Positions 1 to 4,163 of a stretch of DNA of 5,423 nt are shown here, one piece after another. Below the pieces are notes generated by a model, which had not been told where the DNA came from, did no database searches, and worked only from the letters and a program-made list of their open reading frames with translations. A program made the position numbers and the translations under genes. Origin of the DNA: DAOUAJ01 sp034433615 (GTDB lineage: Bacteria; Chloroflexota; Anaerolineae; DUEN01); assembly GCA_034433615.1 (NCBI GenBank), contig DAOUAJ010000240.1, forward strand, positions 1-5,423, read 5' to 3'. Position 1 is the first letter of the stretch, and the number at the start of each line of letters is the position of its first letter.

Positions 1-184
1 CCATATCCCGCAACGCCCGATAGACGATGCTGGGGTCCACCTCCCCCAGGCCGAATTCCATCAGTTGCTCCAGCAACGTGTAGCCGTGGGCCGGCTGCCG
101 ATGGAGGAGCAAGAGCAAGGCCGACTCCAGCATCCCCGTCCACCGTCGGGCCCACCCTCTCCCTCTGCGATGCCGCGCTCGCAC
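1..184 (-). CDS. PadR-family transcriptional regulator, N-terminal part (runs off the window)
   Basis: This is the first 61 codons of a DNA-binding regulator read on the minus strand; the C-terminal half lies beyond position 1. The start is a GTG with AAGGAG five bases upstream (190-195). After a basic, Arg/Gly-rich N-terminus of about 17 residues comes a winged-helix segment with PadR landmarks: a Leu run (residues 23-27), HGYTLLEQL (38-41 onward), EFGLGEVDPS and IVYRALRDM (53-61). In PadR proteins the last stretch is the recognition-helix region, and a C-terminal dimerisation helix normally follows. An ATG at codon 18 is an alternative start but has a poorer ribosome site. PadR proteins are usually repressors that respond to phenolics, drugs or other small molecules; the ligand cannot be told here. 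The promoter carries an inverted repeat that fits autorepression. Family assignment is fairly secure, target genes unknown. Confidence 0.82.
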   Translation of the reverse strand, partial: MRARHRRGRGWARRWTGMLESALLLLLHRQPAHGYTLLEQLMEFGLGEVDPSIVYRALRDM

Positions 185-223
185 GTTCGCTCCTTTTCGT
201 AGTATCTGAACGCTTCCGATAGC

Positions 224-252
224 ATTATACCATACTATGTGCTGTTTGTCAA
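224..252 (-). promoter_or_regulatory. Sigma-70-type promoter of the PadR-family gene
   Basis: On the minus strand a perfect -35 box TTGACA (247-252) and a perfect -10 box TATAAT (224-229) are separated by exactly 17 bases. The expected start of transcription is near 216-218, leaving a leader of about 32 bases before the GTG start. An exact match to both hexamers at optimal spacing is uncommon and implies a strong promoter that would need repression. Confidence 0.85.
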
Positions 253-270
253 TAGGCATATAGCACATAG
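235..270. promoter_or_regulatory. Inverted repeat, candidate PadR operator
   Basis: CTATGTGCT (235-243) and AGCACATAG (262-270) form a perfect 9-bp inverted repeat with an 18-base centre. The arms contain ATGT and ACAT, the half-site words of the described PadR operator type, although the gap here is longer than the classical eight bases. One arm lies in the spacer between the -35 and -10 boxes and the other just upstream of the -35, so a bound dimer or pair of dimers would block polymerase. Negative autoregulation is inferred. Confidence 0.6.
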
Positions 271-276
271 GGCAGA

Positions 277-304
277 TGACGGTCACTTCCAAGAGTGACC
301 GTCA
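277..304. repeat. Perfect 11-bp inverted repeat (hairpin)
   Basis: The arms 277-287 and 294-304 are exact complements around a 6-base loop (TCCAAG). There is no T-tract on either side, so an intrinsic terminator is not well supported. It lies about 60 bases beyond the stop of the minus-strand remnant (362-530) and just upstream of the PadR promoter. It could be a weak terminator separating the two, a processed RNA hairpin, or a protein-binding palindrome. Confidence 0.55.
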
Positions 305-361
305 CCCGCCGGTCTCAGGGTGCCCGGGGCATTACGCCAACCCATCCAGGGTTCTCCCCGG

Positions 362-530
362 CTAAGCGGGCAGGGTTCGCCGTCCGATCCCCCGATACTG
401 CTCCAGGGTGTCCTCCACCTCCACCTCCATGAAGCCAGCCCCAACCAGCATCCGGCGCAGTTCCTCACCCGGCGGCAGGAGGTCCTCCCCGATAGTAAGG
501 ATCCATTTTCCGCAACCCCTGTTTAGGGAT
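362..530 (-). pseudogene. Truncated C-terminal remnant of an unidentified gene
   Basis: A minus-strand frame ending in TAG at 362-364 stays open upstream to about 586 but has no upstream start codon with a ribosome site. From about 530 downward it reads like the end of a real protein: KWILTIGEDLLPPGEELRRM, then LVGAGFMEVEVEDTLEQY, ending RGIGRRTLPA. The pattern of an ELRRML helix followed by AGF-x-EVEVE resembles the C-terminal strand and helix of class I methyltransferases; the methyltransferase at 751-1638 has the comparable LLRFAEEVGFQEVRL. The 5' part of the gene is absent, because the region above about 535 is occupied by the palindrome and small ORF on the other strand. Likely a decayed gene end; the family call is tentative. 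Confidence 0.38.
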
Positions 531-551
531 TTGTGCCTGAAGCCAGATTGA

Positions 552-582
552 CATACAATCCATCTAGGAGGTGGATTGTATG
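552..582. promoter_or_regulatory. 11-bp palindrome enclosing a Shine-Dalgarno sequence
   Basis: CATACAATCCA (552-562) and TGGATTGTATG (572-582) are exact inverted copies separated by nine bases. The centre contains AGGAGG (566-571), a full SD, and the right arm ends in the ATG (580-582) of the small ORF. As RNA, the start codon would be paired in the stem base while the SD sits in the loop. As DNA, it would be a 31-bp operator; a TTGACA lies at 548-553 and a TACAAT at 554-559, but no properly spaced promoter pair is convincing. Whether it acts as an operator or a translational switch cannot be decided from sequence. Confidence 0.6.
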
Positions 583-678
583 CCAGTCAAGACACGTTCG
601 GTTGAGTATCAGACGGTTGTCGTCGGTGGAGCGTATCTGGTAGAGTCCTGTCCAAATCCGCCCGATGTGGCTGCATAA
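580..678 (+). CDS. Small unrecognised ORF, 32 residues
   Basis: ATG at 580 is preceded by a consensus AGGAGG eight bases upstream, the best ribosome site in the window, and reads 32 codons to a TAA at 676-678. The product starts MPVKTRSVEYQTVVVGGAYL and ends VESCPNPPDVAA: a basic start, a hydrophobic beta-like middle, one Cys (24) and a Pro-rich acidic end. There is no signal peptide or membrane span. I do not recognise it. It is in the same frame as the downstream methyltransferase, and the frame remains open from the TAA to 751, so a single stop separates it from a longer reading frame. It may be a leader peptide, a small independent protein, or the start of a gene broken by a nonsense change. 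Confidence 0.45.
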   Translation: MPVKTRSVEYQTVVVGGAYLVESCPNPPDVAA

Positions 679-750
679 GCCGAAGCGGTTGGTGGGGTTG
701 ACGTTGTTGATTATGAGATGAAAAGGGGTACAGGCGAGGGAGCGACGTTC

Positions 751-1638
751 ATGTCAGAGCTGGTGCGGGATCAGTGGGCGGAGTGGCTGCTCAGCCGCCG
801 CCACGGCGGCGATCCAGAGAAGTACGAAGCGGCAGTGGAAGACCTGCATCCAGTGCGCGACCAGGTGCTCCAAAGGGCCAAGATTGCCGAAGGCGACGTC
901 GTGCTCGACGTTGGCACCGGTGATGGGCTGATTGCCTTTGGTGCTCTTCAGCAGGTGGGGCCACACGGCCGGGTCATCTTTAGTGACATCTCGCCGTACC
1001 TGCTCCGTTTCTGTCGAGCGATGGCCGAACGACGGGGTGTGCTCGCGCAGTGCCAGTTCCTGCAGGCCTCCGCCGATGATTTGTCTGCTCTGGCGGATGC
1101 TTCCGTGGATGTGGTCACGGTGCGTTCGGTTCTGATCTACGTTTCCGCCAAACAGAGGGCCCTCCAGGAGTTCTATCGGGTTCTCAAGCCCAAGGGACGG
1201 CTGTCAATCTTTGAGCCGATTAACCGGTTTGGCCTGCCGGAGGCACCGCATCTGTTCTGGGGGTACGACGTAACTCCGGTTCAGCATCTTGCGCGGAAAG
1301 TTCGCGCGGTGTACCAACGCCTCCAGCCGGAAACCGACCCCATGCTTGACTTTGATGAGCGCGACCTGCTTCGCTTTGCCGAGGAGGTGGGTTTCCAAGA
1401 AGTTCGCCTGGAATTAACGGTAACCATCAGCCCTGCCTCTAGTGTTAACTGGGACGATCTCTCGAAGAGAGCCGGCAACCCGAAGATTCCCACGCTGGAG
1501 GAAGCAATTGCCCAGGCACTCACCCCTTGCGAAGCCGAGCAGTTCACTGCCCATCTACGTCCGTTGGTAGAAGCCGGACAAGGGAGGGTGCGTGGGGCCC
1601 AAGCATTTCTGTGGGCGGTCAAACATTCACATTCATAG
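751..1638 (+). CDS. Class I SAM-dependent methyltransferase
   Basis: A 295-residue cytoplasmic enzyme of the Rossmann-fold methyltransferase class, transferring a methyl group from S-adenosylmethionine to an unidentified acceptor. Motif I is VLDVGTGDG (residues 52-59), followed by the acidic end of strand 2 in VIFSDIS (Asp79), an ASADDL segment (107-111) for adenine contact, the strand-4 region VDVVTVRSVLIYV (119-131) and RVLKPKGRLSIFEP (143-156) as the post-motif helix and strand 5. The remaining 140 residues form a substrate cap and a C-terminal extension with TLEEAIAQALT (248-258), typical of UbiE/ArsM-like small-molecule methyltransferases. No Cys cluster of arsenite methyltransferases is present. 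The ATG at 751 is chosen because AGGGAG lies eight bases upstream; an in-frame ATG at 718 has no ribosome site. The M81 gene follows after 14 bases and is probably cotranscribed. Substrate unknown. Confidence 0.88.
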   Translation: MSELVRDQWAEWLLSRRHGGDPEKYEAAVEDLHPVRDQVLQRAKIAEGDVVLDVGTGDGLIAFGALQQVGPHGRVIFSDISPYLLRFCRAMAERRGVLAQCQFLQASADDLSALADASVDVVTVRSVLIYVSAKQRALQEFYRVLKPKGRLSIFEPINRFGLPEAPHLFWGYDVTPVQHLARKVRAVYQRLQPETDPMLDFDERDLLRFAEEVGFQEVRLELTVTISPASSVNWDDLSKRAGNPKIPTLEEAIAQALTPCEAEQFTAHLRPLVEAGQGRVRGAQAFLWAVKHSHS

Positions 1639-1644
1639 GAGGAG
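1637..1644 (+). promoter_or_regulatory. Ribosome binding site overlapping the methyltransferase stop
   Basis: AGGAGGAG begins inside the TAG stop (1636-1638) of the methyltransferase and lies eight bases before the ATG at 1653. The arrangement suits translational coupling and decides the start of the M81 protein. Confidence 0.8.
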
Positions 1645-1652
1645 CAATCACC

Positions 1653-3080
1653 ATGCGCATCGCAATTGCTGGCATTTCCCATGAATCTAACACCTTTTCG
1701 GCCGTACCGACCCGCCGCGCTGACTTCACGGTGCGGCGCGGCGCCGAGATCCTGGCTGAGCCGGGGTTTCAGGAACTGATTGACCACTTGCAGGTGGAGC
1801 CGGTACCCATCCTCTACGCCGGCGCGCTGCCCTCCGGCCCGGTGGATACCGCCGACTACCAGGCGTTTAAAGCGGAGATCCTGAACGGGCTGGCTGCGGC
1901 CGGCCCTCTCGATGGCATCTTTCTCATCCTGCACGGCGCAATGGTTGTGGACGGCGTGGGAAGCGGAGAGACTGACCTGCTGCGGGCCATCCGCGCTCAG
2001 GTGGGAAAGGATACGCCCATCGCGGCCCGGCTGGACCTGCATGGCAACCTGACATCTGAGTTTGTGGAGATGGCGAACGTGCTGGTGGCCTACCGCACCG
2101 CGCCCCATCGCGACATGCTTGAGACGCGAGATCGGGCGTTAACGCTGCTGGCTGAGGCGATTCGAGCCGGCCGTCGGCCGTGCACGGTCATAGTGCGGCT
2201 GCCGTTGCTCCTCCCCGGCGAGCAAGCCGTCACCGATGCCGAGCCGATGGCCTCGTTGATGGCGATGCTGCCAGAGATAGACGCCCAGCCGGGCATCGCC
2301 TCTTCCTCCATCATGGTCGGCATGGCCTGGGCCGACGTACCTCATTCCAGCTCGACCGTGCTGGTAGTGGTGGAGGACGCGGCTCATCGGGGAGCAGCAG
2401 AGACGCAAGCTCGTCGGCTGGCAGGGGAGATGTGGGCGCGGCGGATGCAATTCGCCTTTGACGTAGAGACGTTGCCCGTGGATCAGACGATCGAGACTGC
2501 GCTGGCAGCACCGGAGCCGACGGTCTTCATCAGCGACTCGGGTGACAACGTCACGGCGGGCGCGGCCGGCGACGTGCCCTTCGTCCTGGAGCGGCTGCTG
2601 GCCCATCGCGTGCCGGACGCCATCTGCGCTGCCATCGCTGACGCCGAGGCCACGCGCCGCTGCTATCAGGCAGGGCTGAGAGCTACGGTCACTCTGACCG
2701 TGGGAGGGCGTCTGGACACTGTCAATGGGCGGCCGCTGGCCATCACCGGGCGCGTGGTACATCTGGCTCCCGGAGACGCCGGCATCGCGACCGTGCAGGT
2801 GGACGGTGTACAAGTGATCCTGACGCGGGAGCGTCGTGTCTTCGCTTGTCTGGACGATTTTCGTCAGGCGGGCGTGGACGCGCTGGCCCATAAGATTGTG
2901 GTGACCAAACTCGGCTACCTCTTCTCCGAGCTACGGGACGTAGCCCCGCGCGCCATCATGGCCCTCAGCCCTGGCTTCACTAACCTGAACATCACCAGCC
3001 TCCCCTATCGCCACGTGACACGCCCTATCTATCCGCTGGATCCGAAGGTGGAGTGGACACCCGTCGCGACAACAACTTAA
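1653..3080 (+). CDS. M81 family metallopeptidase-like protein (MlrC / DUF1485 family)
   Basis: A 475-residue protein of the family named after MlrC, the metalloprotease that acts on linearised microcystin; most relatives occur in organisms with no link to microcystin and their substrates are unknown. The N-terminal domain (about 1-290) shows AGISHESNTFS (6-16), LHGAMVVDGVGSGE (93-106), and the metal-site region with LDLHGN (127-132) and YRTAPHRD (147-154). Asp128, His130 and His152 have the spacing expected of the zinc ligands of MlrC, so the site looks intact. The C-terminal MlrC_C domain (about 291-470) starts at VFISDSGDNVTAGAAGD. No signal peptide, so it is cytoplasmic. The start at 1653 is set by AGGAGGAG (1637-1644), which overlaps the stop of the methyltransferase; an in-frame ATG at 1527 would lie inside that gene. 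Its TAA overlaps the stop codon of vapC on the other strand. Confidence 0.9.
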   Translation: MRIAIAGISHESNTFSAVPTRRADFTVRRGAEILAEPGFQELIDHLQVEPVPILYAGALPSGPVDTADYQAFKAEILNGLAAAGPLDGIFLILHGAMVVDGVGSGETDLLRAIRAQVGKDTPIAARLDLHGNLTSEFVEMANVLVAYRTAPHRDMLETRDRALTLLAEAIRAGRRPCTVIVRLPLLLPGEQAVTDAEPMASLMAMLPEIDAQPGIASSSIMVGMAWADVPHSSSTVLVVVEDAAHRGAAETQARRLAGEMWARRMQFAFDVETLPVDQTIETALAAPEPTVFISDSGDNVTAGAAGDVPFVLERLLAHRVPDAICAAIADAEATRRCYQAGLRATVTLTVGGRLDTVNGRPLAITGRVVHLAPGDAGIATVQVDGVQVILTRERRVFACLDDFRQAGVDALAHKIVVTKLGYLFSELRDVAPRAIMALSPGFTNLNITSLPYRHVTRPIYPLDPKVEWTPVATTT

Positions 3081-3493
3081 TCTATGCCGAATAATTTCAG
3101 GCCGTTGGCAGGGAAGTCCTCATCAAACGTGTAGACCCGTGGGATACCGGCATGAAGGGCCTCGGTCCAGAGCAACGCGTCGGCAAAGGAGTGGCGTTTC
3201 GAGTCACAGCATAGACGCAAAGCTTCCAATGCCAGAGGCTTCGAGAGGTTTAGAAGGCGGATATTGCGTCGTTGAATGAACGACATCAAAGCATCAACTA
3301 CGGAAGCTCGGGGAATACTGTAGACAGAAGTTAGTACGTAGGCGGTTTCTGCTAAGATCACTTCGCTCAGGATCAATGGCTGATCACTATCAATGATCTT
3401 GGCAGCCATTGCAGCCATCGCTGGCGGGTCGTTAGTTAAATACCGGACAACGAAACTGGTGTCTAGAAAAGCGGGCGGTTTTGCTTCACTCAT
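3077..3493 (-). CDS. vapC: PIN-domain toxin, VapC family
   Basis: A 138-residue PIN-fold ribonuclease, the toxin of a type II toxin-antitoxin pair; VapC proteins cut tRNA or rRNA with Mg2+ or Mn2+ held by four acidic residues. All four are visible: Asp11 in FLDTSFVVRYL, Glu49 in LAETAYVL, Asp105 in SFADALLWTEA, and Asp124 in VYTFDEDF. Length is typical for the family and there is no break, so it is probably active. Its ATG overlaps the antitoxin TGA in ATGA (3490-3493), giving coupled translation. The 3' end runs into the M81 gene from the opposite direction with a 4-nt overlap. The base composition is clearly more AT-rich than in the flanking metabolic genes, which suggests acquisition. Confidence 0.9.
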   Translation of the reverse strand: MSEAKPPAFLDTSFVVRYLTNDPPAMAAMAAKIIDSDQPLILSEVILAETAYVLTSVYSIPRASVVDALMSFIQRRNIRLLNLSKPLALEALRLCCDSKRHSFADALLWTEALHAGIPRVYTFDEDFPANGLKLFGID

Positions 3494-3765
3494 TCGCCCG
3501 CCTCACTAACGATCCATTCGCTAGCGACAGCCTTCGACCAGGCCTCTTCACGCGCTTCTGACCATTTTTCAGGCGGAATCATTTTCTCTGCCTTATCGGC
3601 CAGAACTCCGCGCAGTGATTCTTGATGCTCTGGTGGGTAGAAGTAAACTTCCACGTGATCCTCTACCAGTTTCTGCACGGCAATATAACCGGGCTGCAAC
3701 CCCAGAGCATCTCGAATCGCCTTCTCGATGACGATTTGCCCTTTTGATCCTACTGTGCTGGCCAT
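3490..3765 (-). CDS. vapB: AbrB/SpoVT-type antitoxin, VapB family
   Basis: A 91-residue antitoxin that binds its own promoter through an N-terminal swapped-hairpin domain and neutralises the PIN toxin through its C-terminal tail. The AbrB-like domain covers about residues 4-42: VGSKGQIVIEKAIRDALGLQ followed by PGYIAVQKLVEDHVEVYF, the usual G-x-KGQI-x-IP-like strand and RDALGL turn. The tail (about 45-91) is charged and Trp-containing (KWSEAREEAW), as expected for toxin binding. The start at 3765 has GGAG seven bases upstream (3773-3776). It sits first in the pair, ahead of vapC, with a 4-nt overlap. The promoter region has a 9-bp direct repeat that could be the operator. Confidence 0.88.
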   Translation of the reverse strand: MASTVGSKGQIVIEKAIRDALGLQPGYIAVQKLVEDHVEVYFYPPEHQESLRGVLADKAEKMIPPEKWSEAREEAWSKAVASEWIVSEAGE

Positions 3766-3792
3766 AGTTATACTCCAAGTAATTAGTTATAC
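3765..3792. promoter_or_regulatory. 9-bp direct repeat, candidate VapB operator
   Basis: TAGTTATAC occurs at 3765-3773 and again at 3784-3792 (plus-strand reading), 19 bases apart, about two helical turns. The repeats lie between the vapB -10 box and its start codon; the first copy touches the ATG. The similar word GTATAC is in the -10 region (3806-3811). Binding of the toxin-antitoxin complex here is inferred from family behaviour. Confidence 0.5.
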
Positions 3793-3804
3793 AAATACAA
3801 CAAC

Positions 3805-3833
3805 AGTATACTTTACATCTGTTTTCATGTCAA
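3805..3833 (-). promoter_or_regulatory. Sigma-70-type promoter of vapBC
   Basis: On the minus strand TTGACA (3828-3833) and TATACT (3805-3810) are spaced by 17 bases. The predicted transcript start is near 3797-3799, about 33 bases before the vapB ATG. A perfect -35 and a one-mismatch -10 make this a strong candidate. Confidence 0.8.
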
Positions 3834-3901
3834 GTTTCTTTAATCGTTTCCCCCGGCTTAATACTACAACGCCTCAACATTCCATCATCCTCATCACGTA
3901 G

Positions 3902-3924
3902 AGGCGACCCCTCCATGGTCGCCT
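3902..3924. repeat. 8-bp inverted repeat (hairpin)
   Basis: AGGCGACC (3902-3909) and GGTCGCCT (3917-3924) pair perfectly around a 7-base loop. There is no T-run after it on either strand, so termination is doubtful. It lies upstream of the rhaB promoter and about 70 bases upstream of the vapB -35 box. It could be a dispersed intergenic hairpin or a boundary element. Confidence 0.5.
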
Positions 3925-3968
3925 TCCAGTGAACGGGCAGGTTGATCTCGCACATCTCCGCGCAGGCG

Positions 3969-3977
3969 TGGTATAAT
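3969..3977 (+). promoter_or_regulatory. Extended -10 promoter for rhaB
   Basis: TGGTATAAT is a perfect extended -10 (TGN plus TATAAT at 3972-3977). No good -35 is present at 16-18 bases; TTGATC at 3942-3947 is too far. The extended -10 can compensate, or an activator may be needed. A start near 3984 would give an untranslated leader of about 180 bases before rhaB. Confidence 0.6.
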
Positions 3978-3984
3978 TTTGTTG

Positions 3985-4002
3985 ACCGGAACCGTAACCG
4001 AC
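3985..4002 (+). repeat. Three tandem ACCGNN hexamers at the predicted rhaB transcript start
   Basis: ACCGGA, ACCGTA and ACCGAC follow one another without gaps immediately downstream of the predicted -10 box. Six-base phasing of an identical ACCG core could be a regulator site overlapping the transcript start, or chance. No regulator family is assigned. Confidence 0.35.
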
Positions 4003-4019
4003 GCTGTGGCCACTTTCTC

Positions 4020-4043
4020 AGCTATCAGCTATTAGCTATCAGC
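4020..4043 (+). repeat. AGCTATY heptamer tandem repeat
   Basis: AGCTATC, AGCTATT, AGCTATC and a final AGC run head to tail (3.4 units of seven bases). Simple arrays of this motif are known to me as intergenic repeats in GC-rich environmental bacteria. No function can be assigned. Confidence 0.7.
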
Positions 4044-4052
4044 GTCCTGAAA

Positions 4053-4133
4053 TCTTTCGGACTGAGTCTCTTCGGGCTGAGTCCCTCAGAGCTTGCCCTG
4101 AGCAGAGCGAAGGGGCGAAGCCTCAGGACGAAG
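4053..4133. repeat. REP-like block of CTGAG/CTCAG and TTCG/CGAA words
   Basis: Imperfect 14-15-base units (4053-4066 and 4067-4081) share a TTCGG-x-CTGAG core, followed by CTCAG (4085-4089), CTGAG (4098-4102), GCGAAGG, GCGAAG, CTCAGG (4122-4127) and ACGAAG. The middle CTGAG can pair either with the upstream CTCAG or, as CCTGAG, with the downstream CTCAGG, so two exclusive hairpins are possible. The words match a widespread class of intergenic mobile-looking repeats with CCTGAG and GAAGGG cores. It sits in the predicted rhaB leader. Confidence 0.55.
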
Positions 4134-4163
4134 TCTACCACGCACGTAAAGGAGCATCTGATC

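Larger units (their letters stand above)
271..579. other. Intergenic stretch with no intact gene
   Basis: Between the PadR promoter and the small ORF there is no intact coding sequence. It holds the 11-bp hairpin at 277-304, the minus-strand remnant ending at 362, and the left part of the palindrome at 552-582. Short open frames over 283-526 on both strands show no recognisable protein pattern and lack ribosome sites. Confidence 0.55.
3834..4163. other. Intergenic leader between vapBC and rhaB
   Basis: No gene is supported here. The stretch contains an 8-bp hairpin (3902-3924), an extended -10 promoter (3969-3977), a tandem hexamer (3985-4002), a tandem heptamer (4020-4043), and a CTGAG/TTCG-rich repeat block (4053-4133), ending in the rhaB ribosome site AAAGGAG (4148-4154). 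A 41-codon minus-strand frame (3830-3955) has no ribosome site and is not called. Confidence 0.6.

Noticed and set aside
718..750. Longer methyltransferase start at 718
   Set aside because: No ribosome site precedes it, while AGGGAG sits eight bases before the ATG at 751.
580..1638. RiPP-like system (small peptide plus methyltransferase plus peptidase)
   Set aside because: Tempting because a short peptide is followed by a modifying enzyme and an M81 peptidase-like protein, but there is no leader-core pattern, no cyclase, radical-SAM or recognition domain, and no exporter in the window.
1527..1652. Upstream ATG giving the M81 protein 42 extra N-terminal residues
   Set aside because: It lies inside the methyltransferase gene, has no ribosome site, and the added residues do not fit the family, whose members start at the first beta strand (MRIAIAGISHE).
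1281..2108. Long minus-strand ORF of 275 codons
   Set aside because: It is a shadow of the methyltransferase and M81 genes on the plus strand; no domain pattern or ribosome site.
2139..2891. Minus-strand ORF of 250 codons
   Set aside because: It lies entirely opposite the M81 gene in GC-rich DNA; the translation is low-complexity and unlike any family I know.
3830..3955. 41-codon minus-strand ORF in the rhaB leader
   Set aside because: No properly spaced ribosome site, it overlaps the vapBC -35 box and a hairpin, and no family is recognised.
4020..4133. Possible CRISPR-like array from the tandem repeats
   Set aside because: Units are 7 or 14-15 bases, adjacent or degenerate, with no unique spacers and no cas genes.
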